64,000 bases of DNA from Desmodus rotundus (taxonomy: Eukaryota; Chordata; Mammalia; Chiroptera; Phyllostomidae): positions 31,561,426-31,625,425 of the forward strand of contig NC_071398.1 of the NCBI RefSeq assembly GCF_022682495.2, read 5' to 3'. The notes under the pieces were generated by a model. That model saw only the letters and a program-made list of their open reading frames with translations. It was not told the origin of the DNA and made no database searches. Both the position numbers and the translations under genes were made by a program. This document shows, piece after piece, positions 11,155-24,604 of this stretch; position 1 is the stretch's first letter, and every line of letters begins with the position of its first letter.

Positions 11155-11300
11155 ACTGAATCCTCATGCCAGTCCTGAGTGACTGTTCTTATTGTCTCTG
11201 TTATACAACTTGCAAGTCAAGGACAAGAGAGGGGCAGTAACTCACAAGAGAGGCACGCAGCATGTAGGTGGCAGAGCTGGTTCACGCCCAGGATGCCATG
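11155..11300 (-). repeat. MIR SINE (antisense)
   Basis: The order of 'tcctcatgccagtcctgag', 'ttattgtctctgttataca', 'gaggggcagtaactcac' and 'gtggcagagctggttcac' follows the reversed MIR consensus over most of its length. Confidence 0.65.
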
Positions 11301-11344
11301 TTCTCCCAGCTGAGCAACGCTAACTCGAAGGCTGGCACAGTACT

Positions 11345-11700
11345 GGCAATGGGATATGGTTCAGCCAGAAAGAGAATGAAGCCCTCGCACATGCTGCAGT
11401 GTGGACGAAGCTTGAGAACATCATGCTGAGTGAGAGGAGTCAAACACAAAGCCTGCATATCGCATGGTTCGATTCCTGTGAAATATCTAGAACAGGCAGA
11501 TCCAGAGACAGAAAGTAGATGGGTAGTTGGCCATGGCTGGGGGTGGCTTCTAAGGCTACACCATTTCTTTTAAGGGAGATGAAAATGTTCTAAAATTAGA
11601 TCTCGATGCCGTGTGCACAGCTCGGACTGCACTGCAACCGCCAAAACTGTACATGTTCAATGGCTGAATTGTACGTTATGTGAGTTATCTCAAGACAGCA
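11345..11700 (+). mobile_element. Ancient L1M 3' end
   Basis: The sequence follows the L1M 3' end in sense orientation: 'gggatatggttcagccagaa', 'gagaacatcatgctgagtga', 'cagagacagaaagtagatgg', 'gatgaaaatgttctaaaatt' and a final 'tgaattgtacgttatgtgag'. It is diverged, with no coding potential. Confidence 0.75.
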
Positions 11701-13839
11701 GTTTTAAAATCAAAGTACACCCAGAACCAAAGCACCTTCTGAAGTGCACACTCTTTCCCTTGCTCAAGGGGAGAATCGATTGAGCAGGTGGGGGAGGGGA
11801 GGGAGGAGGGCTGGGGAGGGGCTGGGTGCAGCCAGCAGTGTGTCAGGCAGCGAGGCCCAAGGCCCAAGGAAGACCCAGCGTGGGGAGCAGGAGTCCCAGG
11901 AACCACAGCAACCGTGCCTGCCGAAGAGGAAAGGGCTCTGTGCTCAGGCCGTGTGGGGAAGAAGACCTAAAATAACTGAGAACCTGAAACTCCAGGGAGA
12001 AGTTGAGGGCGGTGTGGTTGCCTCGAATGGGGAACTCCTCCTGGAGGGAAAGGAGAAGTTTATTTGGGAGGGATGTTAGGGTGAAGCCAGGCAGGGGATG
12101 GTGGTGGGGATGGAGGAGGAAAGGTTTCTCACATGGAAACACTCAAGTTCTGAACGTCCTTGGGCACCACATGCTGGTTTGTTTGTAGAAGAACCCTGAT
12201 GGGAGAGGGGAAAAGATTCCCACTTCTTAGATGCAGGGTAGGGGTGGGGTGGGGAACTGAGGCTGGGGGCACACAGAAAGTCCCGCTCAGTCTCCTTTCA
12301 GTGGTCTGCTTTGGCCTGAGGAAGGGATTCCCAGGGACTCATTCCTGGGGACTCCGGTGCCCTAGGCTCCATTGTATCAGACCAGAGCCAGCTCTGTTGG
12401 CACCCCCTGCAGACTGAGGCCACCTTTTGGATTCCTCTCTGAGCCCCTGTTCCAGCTGGGCCCTCCAGGTGCTCATTTGCTTACCCACTGTGAGCTGAGT
12501 GCCTGGCTGTGCCAGGCACCCTCCAGGGCTGGAGACTGAAGGTGAGCAGAGTGAAAACCTCACCTTACACCGTTCATGTTCAACAAGCATTCAAGTTCAA
12601 CAGGACTGAAGCAGGAGTGGGGCCCAGACCCTTTCCACTGATAGAGGGGTGGGGTCACTCACAGATCTGTTGACTCACAGCCACTCCGGGGCAGGCTGTG
12701 TGCCAGGTGCTGAGGGTGCTGAACTGTGGGACTGACACCACCCTGCTCTAACAAGTGGGGACTGGACAGTCACACAGATAGGTGCTGTGATCACTGGGGG
12801 GATATGACAGTCGGGGGTGCCTCCCCATCAGAGAGCAGAGGGGGCCTCCTTGGTGAGCAAGGTCAGAGTCACCCTAGCAGATGAAGGCGGGTCTGTGGGG
12901 AGGGATGCAGCTAACAGAGTATGAGTGCAAAGCCAGGCCTGGAAGGGGCATGGGGTGCTTAGGGCCTGAGTGCAGGCTCATGGCCTGGGGCACTATTGCA
13001 AGGGCCGCTGGTGAAGACAGAGGCGGGGGTGGCATGGGGCATGCAACCCCACTACAGCTGAGTCACAGGAGAGATAAATCTACTAGAAGTGAATCAACAC
13101 AACGCTGTGATTGTCAGAGAAGCCAAGAAGGAGCAGGGTGGAAGGAAGGGTTGAAGGAGAGAGAAGTTGGGAGAGAAAGGCCCAGGGGAGCTCCCATCTC
13201 TCCCCTTTTCTCCCTGGCAGCTTGGAAAGGTGATGGAAAGAAAACTGGAAAAGAGAAGCTCTGGTGTCCAAACAACACCAGCTCCCTATCCCAGCCCCCC
13301 ATCCTGGCCCCAGGGCGGGCAGAAGGCTGGATTTTTGTTTAAAAAGTTTAGTAAAACTCCAGGGGAGAGGAGTCTGATGCTCTGTTGGATGATGTTCAAT
13401 AGAAACCTGCAGAGAAAAATGTGGCCCTTCAGGGAAGAGCCTGGGGCCTCAGGTCACTGCTGCCACTGCCCACTCACTCTCTTGGGATGGCCATTTAGAT
13501 AAGAGTGGTGTGGTGACGATGCCTCAGAGCAGGGGCCACGGGCGATATGGTCTCTCCTCACCCTCCAAGTTCAGTGAAGACTGCCATTCATCAAATGGTC
13601 GTGGTGTCACCTGCTATGCTGACTCCTTGGGGCCACAGCTGGGTTGATGGGGTGATGGGTTTGGAACTGTTTGAAGACAGTTGAGGAGAGGTGAAATTAG
13701 AAGCCAGGAAGTTCTGGTGTGAGAAGAGCCTTAGAGATTTGGACTGGGACCCTACGAAGTCTGTTGAGCTGGGTGTCTACAACAGTTCCCTTATTAAAAA
13801 GGACTAGCCCAGTTTTTGTCCTCTGCACCTTTTCTCTTG
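11701..13839. other. Unique non-coding DNA with faint ancient repeats
   Basis: No gene is supported. Around 12480-12560 and 12680-12830 there are weak matches to the same unassigned old repeat seen at 45245 ('gccaggcac', then a span encoding a packed purine-rich text). A purine-rich tract lies at about 12060-12130. Confidence 0.45.
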
Positions 13840-14110
13840 CTCTTTCTTTCTGGGTGGAAGGCAAATGTGATGCCTGGAGGTAACAGCCACTTTGCAACTA
13901 GGAAGCTACAAATCAGAGGATGGTAGAAGAGAATGAGAAAAAAAAAAAAAAAAAAAGCCTGTGTTCCAGATGTCATCATAGCTGCACCAGCCTGACAGAA
14001 GTGCCTCTGTGTTTTGTTACATGGACTAAACCAAACAGCCCGGTTTATACTGCTATTCATTTTCTGCTGTTTGCAGCTAAAGGCAACCCTATGGATACAG
14101 GGTTCAAATC
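13840..14110 (+). repeat. Ancient LTR-like medium-reiterated repeat, family unassigned
   Basis: The sequence resembles, in opposite orientation, the repeat at 33640-33960: 'gatgcctggaggtaacagcc', then further on 'ttctgctgtttgcagctaaa'. The 3' part has the 'taagccactgttt'-like flavour of old mammalian LTRs. A 19-base A run (13938-13956) interrupts it. Confidence 0.4.
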
Positions 14111-14430
14111 CTTCATGTTTGTGGCTGGCAGATTGAAGAAAAAAAAAATACAAAATGCCTCGTTAAATTAGAATTTCAGATAAACAGTGAAGAATTTTCA
14201 GTGTAAGAGTGTCCCAGTCAGTAGTTAGGACACACACCGAAATTCTGTTTACCTGGAATCTGATTTCCACTGCAGTCCTGTTTGCGGAGGAAGCATCAGA
14301 ACCCAGACAGGTCTGTCCAGAGCCTTGTCCTGAGCTGAGCGGGTTGTGCTCTTTTTGTTCTGGGCCTCCCTTATTTCCATCCTGCTTGATGTCGCTAGTG
14401 CTTTCTTTCTTTTTTTAAAACTACACTTTT

Positions 14431-14619
14431 AAAAAAAGATTTTATTTATTTAGTTTTAGAGAGAGGGGAAGGGAGGGAGAAAGAGAGGGAGAGAAACATT
14501 AATCTGTGGTTGCCTACTGGGGATGTGGCCTGTAACCCAGGTATGTGCCCTGACTGGTAATTGAACCGGTAACTCTTTGGTTTGCAGGTCAGCACTCAAC
14601 CAAAGCTGCCATAAAGGGT
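14431..14619 (-). mobile_element. VES-type bat SINE
   Basis: On the plus strand it begins with the tail 'aaaaaaagattttatttatt', followed by the GA-rich middle and the tRNA-like head ending near 14619. The middle lacks about a dozen bases seen in other copies, and the head end is diverged, so this copy is older. Confidence 0.85.
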
Positions 14620-15711
14620 GTGTAAAGAGGATTTAGAAAAACCACATGAATCCTCACCCAGGACAGTAACTAAGGTTGGTGCTCAGACAAGAGAACTGTG
14701 GAAAGTGAGAGTGGTAGATGCTTCTACAGCAACTTGACTGTGGCATGACATTTTAATTGCATTTTAAAAAGTATCAGTCACCCATAGATGGGGGGTGGAC
14801 AACTGTTCCCTGTGGATAGTGTGTGACTACTGACCCAGGACTTGCAGGAAGTGCCCTGGCCCATGGGAGCACTGTGTGGTGAAGAATGCTGAGACCTCAT
14901 CCAAGCTCAGCAGAAATGTGCTGTGTTAGATTGGCCACACCTGCAGCCCAGACCAGTCAGTGCGGACAATCACCCACAAGTCCACTTGAGAGATGGACTT
15001 GGACTCAAATGTCCAAGTGGTTCTCAGCAGCTGCATTTCAGACGTGACACTGGTTGAGCCTTGCAGAGCGCTGTCATGCTCAGCATCTCCCTTGTCCCAC
15101 TGGAGGCACTTAGCATGCCCCCAACACAGATGTTCCCAGAAGCCTGGTGTTATAATGGGGAGGACACACCCTGGCGCCCTGTACCCTGAGAGTCACACGT
15201 TCCAGCCCCCTGACTGGTTTCTGCACACAGATGTCCCCTGATCCCTCCTGCTCAGAAGGGGACACGAGTGTGCACCCTGCATTACAGTTGTGCACAGGTG
15301 GCTCAGGGAGGTCAGACAACACGCTTGAATAAACATGCTCTGTTGCCTGCAGAAGAGGAGGTAAAGAAGGGGCCTCTGTGTCCTCTCTTCTTAGCCACTC
15401 CCCTTCCCCCTGCCCCAGGGCAGCAGGGAGGCTCCTGGGCAGATAAGCACCCGGCTAAGGGCAGCAGGCAGGATGCTGGGGGCTGGCTCCTCCCACAGCA
15501 AATCTGGAATCTGGAGTGGAAGCCAGAGGAAGCTGCACAGGCCCAGAGCAGGAGGCAGATAACTGGCCACAGCCTAGGAGAGGGGAGGTGACACAGGGTT
15601 CTCTGGGGCAAGGTCACTGTTCCCTGTTTGCAGGACACGCATTGGATGGGTCAGCGGGAGCCCTGAAGCCTGGATGAAGTGCTCACTTTCCATGCTTTTT
15701 TAGAAAAAGAA
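14620..15711. other. Unique non-coding DNA
   Basis: No gene and no repeat that I can name. Overlapping frames on both strands at 15268-15638 have no domain signature. Confidence 0.5.
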
Positions 15712-16085
15712 ATAGAAGCTTTTTTATTGTGATTCGATACACAGAATATAAAATTTACCCTTTTAGCCACTTAAAAAAGAACAATACAAAAAACATTAAA
15801 GAGAACGGGGCAGGGGCAGTAAGTGCATTCACATGGCTATGCGATCATCACCTCTACCTACTTTCAGGGCTTTTCTTCGCCCCCAAAGTGAACTCCATCC
15901 CCTTCAGCAGCTACTTCCTGTTACTCCCTCTCCCAGGCCCTGACAACCACTAATCTGCTTTCTGTGTCTGACGATTTGCCTGTTCTGGACTTTGAATGGA
16001 ATGAGGCCTTTTGTGTCTGGCTTCTTTCACTTAGTATAATTTTTGCAGGTTCATCCATGCTTCTACCAGATCATTCTCCCAAATT
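15712..16085 (-). mobile_element. Ancient L1M fragment (antisense)
   Basis: The plus strand reads as the reverse of an L1M terminal region: 'ttttttattgtgattcgata', 'ataaaatttacccttttagc', 'gcattcacatggctatgcga', 'ctgacaaccactaatctgct' and 'cttcatttagtataattttt'-type blocks in the expected order. Confidence 0.7.
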
Positions 16086-17035
16086 CTCTCAGCTAATGTT
16101 GCCACTTCACTGTTTTGGCAGTGAAATGACCAGGCAAAATGCAGACCTGCATGATAATACCTCCGCTGAATTGCAGACAGTAGCAGAGAGTGGGCGGGGA
16201 GGCAGCAGGCAGGGTTTGGGGTCATTTCTCTTAGTCCCTATTTCCTCACCATGAAGGGGGGGGCGCCGAATGGAGGGCAGTTGGCTTGAGTGGTGTCCTC
16301 AGAAAGAATAGGGGTTCTGTTTTCCAGTGAAGAGAGTATAGAGAATCCCCCCCATGCCCCGCCCGCCCAGCCCTGTCCCCTGCAGCAGGCAGGATGTCTC
16401 TTGCCCTATTTCTGGGATCTTCAAAATGAGCATGCACTCAGGACTTTCCAGTTACCTGGGCAAGAGAGCTTAAAGAAATCTGTGAGGTCCTCGACTTCCA
16501 GATTATTCTGGGAAAAAAGGGGGGCCTGTGATCTGCCCATTCCCCTTTCTCACCTCACCCCTTCTGACCCTTCTCTGTGTGCAGCCTAAATCCAACCACA
16601 GTGCTTTGCCCCAAGGCACAAAAAGCACCAAGGCTCCCATGCCATACGCCCCCCACCCCCCGCCTTCCTCATGTTCTCTTGGTGTCAAGCCTGCAGCTGC
16701 CAAGGGTCAGTGGCCCTTAGGGGACATGCCTATGTTGACTTTCTATTTATTGCTGATTGGGTCCCAGACTCTGCAAGTTAGGTGTCAAGTTGTAGGAAAT
16801 GGACAAGTTGCAAACTACTTTTGTTCCATAGAAAAGTTTGTGCTTTACTGACGGGTTTACTGGTCTTTGTGAGGCATTATCCCTTCATGGAATCAACTTT
16901 GCCCTCTGCTGGTTCCCTTATCAATGAGAGAGACATATCTTTGACACACGTTCATTTAAGGCTTATGTTTTTTACCTTTTTGAAAGGTATACATTGAACT
17001 TTTCTTCCTGCCTGTCTGCCTACTTTCTTTCTTTT
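16086..17035. other. Unique non-coding DNA
   Basis: Nothing recognised. The stretch from about 16740 to 17000 is more A+T-rich than its surroundings and could be a decayed LINE. Confidence 0.45.
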
Positions 17036-17128
17036 CTACCAGTTCATCCAACCATCCATCTACCATCCGTCCATCCACCCTTCCATCCCACCACATACCC
17101 CTCCATCCATCCATGCATCCATTCATTT
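17036..17128. repeat. Imperfect (TCCA)n microsatellite
   Basis: Repeated 'atccatcca' units with interruptions. It is the complementary motif to the array at 30735. Confidence 0.85.
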
Positions 17129-20100
17129 ATATCAGAATTGGAAGTCAAAAGTGAGACATCTGGGTCATTTAATAATAGGCTTATTTGAGTTAAAAGCAGA
17201 CAAGCACCAATCTGGGTAGAATGGTTTCCAGTGCAGACCAACCTGGCAGTTTGATTCTGTGGCAACATTTCCATTATTCAAGTGCACTAAATCTGCACCT
17301 TCAAGGTTTTCATAAAATAGGTGTGTACTACAGTAGAAAACGCATAGCACACTGCACAATACAACCGTTGTGACTCTTTAAACAATACCTAGATGTGGCA
17401 AACTGGCCCGCCGTCACCATGGCCACGGGTCCTACCCTCAGGCATTGGTTCAGTACAATATTCGAGGTTCATGATCCCCAGGGTCCCTGGGTCCTGCCTC
17501 TGCTGTGTTGCTGTGATTCATACCGAGTGGGCTGGGTGCCTCCGGGTCAGAAGGTTTTTGTGAAATAGGCGTGTGTTCTGTGTGGCACTCACTAATGCAG
17601 GGCTGCGCGGAGGCTGTGGGGGAGTGCCAAGTCCTGACCCTGTGGCCAGGTTGTGGGATGTAGCTAATTGTTACTTTTGCAAACTTCTCTGGTACCCATT
17701 GGGCCATTGTTGTCCACCAAAAAAGAGGCAACCCTAGGGTTGGGTGTGACTGAGCAGAGCGAGGCCGTTTTATAAGAAGTATCACCTTAAAGGGGACTTG
17801 GCTTTTCAAGAACATTTCAGAAGGCCTGCAAGCAAAAACAAGTAAAAAACACTGAACCACTGGCCTCAAGAATAGGCCCTGATGTCCAATACGTGGCAGG
17901 TCCCTCCCCCACTGAGTGACTGCTGTTCTGTCTTGGCGCACAGGGGCAAAGTTGGGTGCCGACACACCTCCCTCACAGACACAAGAGGATGAAGGAAAGC
18001 GCTTCCCTAAGAGCTCCAAGAGTGGGAAATGTGATTATGATCACCTCCACCTCCTATCCTGGACCCTCACAGGGTCCCCACTGGGCTCCCACAGACCCCC
18101 GGTGTCCCAGCTGGCTGCTGTGATGTCAGAGGCAGCTGCAGTCTCCTGTGTTGCCCACTCCAGGCCCGACTGCAGGAGCTGGGGCAGCCCTATCAGCAGC
18201 ATGAGGCACTGCTCTATCACATGTTCCTGGGCTAATCAAGGGACCAGCGGGGATGTCCTCCCACTAGTTCAGTCTCCTGACCTTTCCAGGACAGGCCAAG
18301 GTCCCCTCATCTGTGCCGTGGCTGATGTTGGTGGGGTAGGAGGCAGCGAGGGGCTCAGCTAGCAAATAGCAGCCACAGAAGTCCCCTCAGCCTCCTCTTC
18401 CTTCTAGCAAGCGCCACGGAGGGCCAAGGCCTTTCCCCTGACTGCCTGGAACCCTGTCTCTTGCCTCCTGGAGTGGAGTGGGGTTTCCCAGCTTACTCGG
18501 AGGCCTCATGCTTCAAAGGTTACATCTCTCATCTCACACGATGCCAGGACTTTCCCCGGAGCACTGCAGGTTTAACCCGTCCTCAGCAGGAGCACACAGC
18601 AGCCGTGGAGGGCCTCTGTCCCTGGGAGCGCTTGCACACACAGCAGAGCAAGGGCCCGGTGCCCCACCTCCCTGGCTCTCTCCCACCTACTCATCGAAGC
18701 TGGACTTCCCCTCACATCCTCACCTGGGTTGACTACTGAACCTGTGTTCAGAAAGGATGAGGCTCGGTTGGCTGAGACCCCTCATGTGCTCTGAGGCACC
18801 CCACTCAGTGCCCTGCCTCCTGCCTAGGCTTTGGAGAACTAGGAACTCCCGCAGGAGCCACGCACTAATGCTCACGACCTCCAGAAACTTTCCTGGACAT
18901 TTTGTACAAAAGGCCTCTCCCCCAGAACTGGGAGGGACTCTTCCTATGGCTCCATCCTCTGGCCCTGCCTGGGCTTGTATGACCACAGGACAACCGTGAA
19001 GGAGCCACTGGCACTGATGCCCTGTAAAATGATCATGAGGAGAGAAAATAGAAAATTGCAAAAGAATTCATAGAACATGTAACAATGTAAAACACAGAAA
19101 GGCACGATGTACCTGGAAAAGACACACAGAGCGGCTCTGAGCACTGACAGGTGTTACTGGCTCCGTTTTACTTACAAGAGAATGGAGACTGGGGGTGGGG
19201 GCTGAGCAGCGTGGCCAAGACCCAGCTGAGGACGCTGAGCTGGGTCCAGCCCCAGCAGCCTGGCCTGAAACGGCTCATGAGCCCATCTCACCACCCCAGA
19301 GGAGGGTGGCCTCCGGGTAGGGGGCACTGAGTCTATAAAATTCCTTTTTAACGAGGTAGGGGCAGGGAGGGGGCCTGCCTTTTGCCCTGTTGGCTTCCCT
19401 GATGGGGCTTTTGTGGTGTGTGCATGTGTGCGTGAATTATTTCATAATTTAAATTAAAGTCTGGCCACCAACAGAAAGGGGTGAGATGCACAAGGCGCAC
19501 ATTAGAGGCCCAGATGCTGGTGACAGGTGAGGACTGCGTTTCCTGACTCCTGGGTCCTATGGACTCAGAGCAGATCCTGGAGCAGGATTTGAATGTGAGC
19601 CTTGTGTGAAATGTTCGTGTTCTGGCAGCCAGAGTGAAGGAGTAAGGAGAAATAAGCAAAATTGGCTTTAATAGTCTGTTACATTTGATCTATCTGAAAT
19701 GCTATCATTTTTACAAGGGTTCAAATTAAAATGATTAAGGTATTTTGCCTCCTTGGTTTTGTCCGAAGACTTTGAAACCCTTTGTCAAGGTGGCGCAGGT
19801 CGGACCGGCAGCCCCAGGTGGAGGCAGGGCTTGGAGACTCCACCGCTTGTACTCCCCAGGAGGCAGAGGCCACCTCAGTGCATTCCACAGGTGGTGAACT
19901 GGGGCTCAGAGGTGCATGGTGTGGGGAGAGGTGAGAGGCCAAGTTGGGGTGGACACAGGTGTTTGCCCGAAAAGGGAGCTTCCTGACCCTGCCCAGGAGA
20001 GCAGCCCCGGAGGGGTGGGGCTGCAGGACTTCAGGTCCAGCTGTCTCTGGGTCACCTTGGGAGGGAGGGAAGCACCTGGCAGTTTCAGTTTCCGACAGGA

Positions 20101-21374
20101 AGCTGCATGCTCCTATCTCCCCTGCACCAGCTGCACTCTCTGCCCTGAAGTTCTGGGTGGAGCCCTCGCCTGGAGAGCCCCCCAGGTGGGGACAGTCCCT
20201 CCAGCTGCAGACAAGGAAGCCCTGGCTGAGAGTCTGGCACCAAGCTCAGCTCCTCAGCTGGCCTCCTGGGCCTTGGAGAATTTCGGGGTGCAATGCCCTT
20301 GAGGGCCAAAAACAGGGGAGTCACACAGGTTCTGACTTGCACTTTTTGTCACCTGACTCTCGCCTGCTTTCAGGTTGTTTGGTCCCAACCCTGGTCTAGG
20401 AAATTCTGTGGTGGTGGAGGGGAGAGAATGAGCTCTGACATCTCTCTGTCTGTCTGTCCGTCCAGGGCTGGGAGGACATAGAGACAACACGCTGCACTGA
20501 GGACCCCTGGGAAACAAGCGGGAAGAAGGAGGGAGTCGGGCTGCGCAGCACTTCTAGGGAAGAAGACCCTTTCCTCTTCTGGCTGAGGCAGCAGTAGGAG
20601 CAAGGCCAGCAAGAGGGGGTCCTAAGCAAGGCAGGACCTGAGGCCTTCTGGCAAACTATAACCTCTCTGAGCTCTGGGCGTTGGGGTCCCATGCCCTGGC
20701 TAGCAGGACCCCTGCCCAGAGCAGGAGCTGGAGACCTGAGATCTCTGAATAAGAGAGCCCAGCATGAGAAAACCCTAGGTTCTCAGCCTCAGAACTCAGC
20801 AGAGGGGCCCCATTTCTGAGGAAGCCCTGAGCCTCAGACAGAGGTGGCTGGGCTGGCCCCAGCTGGCCTGGGGTCCCAGGCCCCAGCAGTCTGGAGGGTG
20901 GGCCAGTGTGTAGATCTTTCCTGCCCCTCCTGCTTGTCCTTCCTCCCACTCCACTCCCCCCTCCTAGGGTCTGTGAACTTGGGGCTTTCCACAACACTCA
21001 AAATGTACACGATTTGGGAGGAAGGAGGAAGCACTGGGAGCCCGCAGGGCAGAGTAAATCCCCCACTTCCTTCTCCATGGGCTCCCTCTCAGCTGTACCA
21101 AGTGGCCTTTGCCAGGGGAGGGTCTGCAGGGGGTCACAGCCAGGATTCCAGGAAGGGATAGGCATGAGTATGAGAGCAAGGCGGGTCTGGAAGGCGAGCT
21201 GGGCACTGGGCCAGGTGGGTATGGGTGAAGGGGGTGTCCCTTACCATCCCCTATCCTCTGTGGATGCTGGCTGTCATCCCCACATCCCAGACAAGCCTGC
21301 TGGGCCATGGGTCAGATGTCAGAGCTGGTTCCCAGCCCAGCCCTCCTATCTCACCTACTGCTCTGGTCCAACCC
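17129..21374. other. Unique non-coding DNA
   Basis: No gene is supported. A 189-codon minus-strand open frame (17450-18019) overlaps a plus-strand frame and has no domain, start context or splice structure. An A+T-rich piece at about 19665-19750 looks like a decayed transposon, but I cannot name the family. Confidence 0.45.
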
Positions 21375-21450
21375 GCTGCCCTTGCAGAGGAGCAAACTGA
21401 GACTCAGGGAACCCAGACTACAGAGACCAGAGTACAGAACTCTGCCCAAG
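21375..21450 (-). repeat. MIR SINE fragment (antisense)
   Basis: The reversed MIR core 'gagcaaactgagactcagg' lies near 21390. The flanks are weak. Confidence 0.4.
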
Positions 21451-22104
21451 GTCTTGCCTTCAAAGCAGCCTCCTCTGACACCTCCCTGTTCTTCTCAGGC
21501 CTCCTCGCCTGTCTTGAACCTTCCATCCCCTCTACATGCTTGTGAAGCTATGCAGACCCAGGGAAGGGGTGTGGCCAAGTGTCCCTCAGGGCTGTGAGTG
21601 CCATGCTGGCAAGTGGCCCTCTCACAGAGGGACTCCTTTCTGCACCTGTCCCCCGCAAGAGTGAAAGTCAAGTTCAGAGGGCCATACCCTTCTAGAACTC
21701 TCAGATTGATGGAGTGGGCACTCAAACACCCATGTACACTTTAGACCTGGGCAGGGATGAGCTCACTTTTCAAAAGGTTTCAAAACAGCAACCAGCAGAG
21801 GGGCCGGGGCTCCCCAAGAATACTGGGATGGGCAGGCAGCTATGCCCCATCAGCTGGGATGTGCTTAATCCGGGTGTCAGCTGTGGGCACCAGGCAGCAC
21901 CTGCCTTGGGCTCCCTGGTATGGAGCAGGCAGACCCTACTGAAGGCTCTAGGAGGATCCAGCTGAGAGTGTGGATTGCAGGGCGTGGCTTTCACATGAGA
22001 ATTTGTGGGTGCAAAAGGGATCCCCATCCCGAGTCCCAACTGGGCTACATCTCTTCCTGGGAAGGATGCTCAGCAGAAGGGGAGGTCTCCAGCCCTAACA
22101 GCAG

Positions 22105-22165
22105 TGCTGTGTTACCTTAGGCAGGTTCCTTGACTTCTCTGATTTGTGCCCTCCCCTGTACAACC
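22105..22165 (+). repeat. MIR SINE fragment
   Basis: Contains 'gtgttaccttaggcaggttc' followed by 'cttgacttctctga', the sense MIR core. Confidence 0.5.
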
Positions 22166-24604
22166 AAGTTGATGCCTTGAAGGGTGGCTGGGAGGAAGCC
22201 ATACCTGGGGCTAGAAAGGAGCCTGGAATGGGATCGCCAGTCTCACTCTGCCTGTCCCCTCCCCTCCAGCAGCCTGCGTTTGCGGGAAACAACCACAGAG
22301 GCCCTCTCCCACGTTGTCAGTCAGGGCTCGCTGAGTCTGAGGCAGATCATGGCACACTCAGAAGACTGTTTTGTTCGAGAGACCGGCCTCCTGGTGCATT
22401 CCCTGCTAGTCATCCAAAGGTTGCTGAGCCCCTGGCAACACTACCTGTGTCCTCCCACCTGCAGTAGAGGCAGCCGAGCCTGAGTAGAGACTCTTTCAGG
22501 TGTCCACATCTTCAGGTGTCAACTCAGGTGAGCGCAGCTGAAGGCAGGCTGCACCCCATACCACTGATCTGCCAGCTCGGAGGAAGGGGTATGTGAAAGT
22601 GTGGGCCTCTGACCCAGATGCCCTGGGGCACTGTGGCCAAGAGGGCGCTGGGGCAGGGACAGGAAAAGAGCCACGTGCCAGCGGAATGTGCCCATGGTTT
22701 TGATGATGAGAACTTCATTAGTGTCTGCTGCAAAACAACTTTGGCTCCATAACAACTGATAAGAATGACTTGGAGTCCACAGACGCCTGGCTAGCCTGGA
22801 GTGCACTTAGAGGGTGGGTAGCGCTGGAAGAAGCCCCTCTTTTCTCCTGCCATGGCTGCCCTGGCCCTCTCCCCTCCTTCAGCCCCATCCCGAGTGGACA
22901 TCTTGAGGAAGGAGCACTGGTTGGGGAGTCTTGGCTCAGCTACGACCAGGTTGGGCCTCTCCCCAGACCCCTCTTCCCAGCTGTACAACATCTGGTCAAC
23001 TGCAGTCACGGAAGTGAAAGTGCATGAGAAAGCCCCACGCAGCCCAGTGCAGACAGGTTAAGGATGCCTTTCTTCTCAGGACAAGTCAAGAAGTGAAAGT
23101 GTTCTTTGCCTCCTCCAGCTGCCCCTGTGGGACCACTTCCTCCAAGAAGCTGGCTTGGATTACACCCTGTCCCCCTGGGTGACACCCTGCCCTGTGGGTC
23201 TCTTCCTAGGCTCAGATTCAGGGTCTGATGAATGAGGAGGACATTGGTGATTAGTGGCCTCTTGCTGACTGGCTCAGAAGGCTTGCCCTGAGGATTCGAG
23301 GGATGGTGAAGGAATGGGAGAGTTTTAGCAGAAACTGTGGGTCCCAGGGAAAGAGCACTCCACATTTACCAGGGGAGGAAAGGAGACCTACTTTCCTAGG
23401 ATCTGGCGTGGAGCAGAGTCTTCCCTCCACAGGCTTCCTCCCCTTCCTGACTCAAGGACACCGGGGTGGGGGCTCTGTACTTGGAATTGGCTGTGGGACT
23501 CAGTCCAGAACATCTACTGGTCCCAAAGTTGAGCCCCTGCTCCAGTGCTTTGTGCCCTGGACACTGGTCCTGGGGACTGTCCAGGGGCTTTGGGAGATGT
23601 GGGGGGTTGGGGTAGGAGAGAGGTGGATGTTTGCTCTGCAGTTTACCCTCCTGGGAGTGCCCTGGCTCTCTGGACATCCATAGCCCTTACTCCCTCTCCT
23701 GTCCCCCCCTCTCTCTACCCCCACTCACCCCCTTCCCAGACTTCTGTGCTGTCCCTGCCACTATGTTTGGCCTTTGAAAGTGGCTCCTCTGCCAGCTACC
23801 CATACTCCATTGCCCCATCCTTGCACTACTGGTTTCCTGCCAGGGCCACCTGATCTGGCAAGGGCTCTGGGGCCAGCTTTCCACCTTAAATGGGCCCTCA
23901 CACCATGTGCCTCTGTATCCATTCTCGGGGTTGGCAGAACTGGGTTCGGTTGGGCCTCTGCTCTTGCTTGCTGTGTGACCTTAGGAACCTCGGTACTTCC
24001 TGTGATGGCAGTCACAGCAGCTTGGCAGGCTCTGAGCTTCAGTCCTGACCCAGGAGCCCCCAGCACTGTGTGGTCAACAAGGAAGGAACAGGAGGTGGGG
24101 GGTGAGGTGGGCCACTTTGGGAAGAAGCCCTGCAGTGAGTGAGCAGAGTAGGGGCAAGAGCGATGGTACAGGCAAAATCAAGTAAGTACTAACAGTACTT
24201 TGCACAGACATGGATGGACAGTCATTCCCTATTCCCATATCACAGGTCAGACGGTCACTGTGGGATTGGCATTCAGTCCCTCACTGCAGAGAGAGGCTGT
24301 GACTCTGATGTCCTTTCACACATGCTCTAATCCCAGATGCCCTGGGCCTTCCCTGTGTGAATCTACCAGTGTCCATACCTGACCATCTCCCCACAGGGGC
24401 CAGGGCTGAATAAAAATTGGGGCAGAGCGGGTCAAGACAGAAACTCCTCCAGCTTCAGATTGCTCATTCCCAGCCTCCCCTGCAGCTGGAGGCCATGTGT
24501 CCACTCCCTAGCCATGCACTGTGAAAGTGTGGGCTGTGCAGGCTCTGGGCACCTCCCCCCAATCCTGCTGCATGGAATGCAGGCAGGACAGTTGGAGCAC
24601 TGGT
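22166..24604. other. Unique non-coding DNA
   Basis: No gene is supported. A weak MIR-like patch occurs at about 23965-24000 ('tgctgtgtgaccttagg'). Confidence 0.45.

Noticed and set aside
13938..13956. A19 tract as the tail of a processed pseudogene
   Set aside because: The sequence on both sides belongs to the same old LTR-like repeat, and no gene-like text lies upstream.
17450..18019. 189-codon minus-strand open frame
   Set aside because: No recognisable family, an overlapping plus-strand frame, and composition like the surrounding non-coding DNA.
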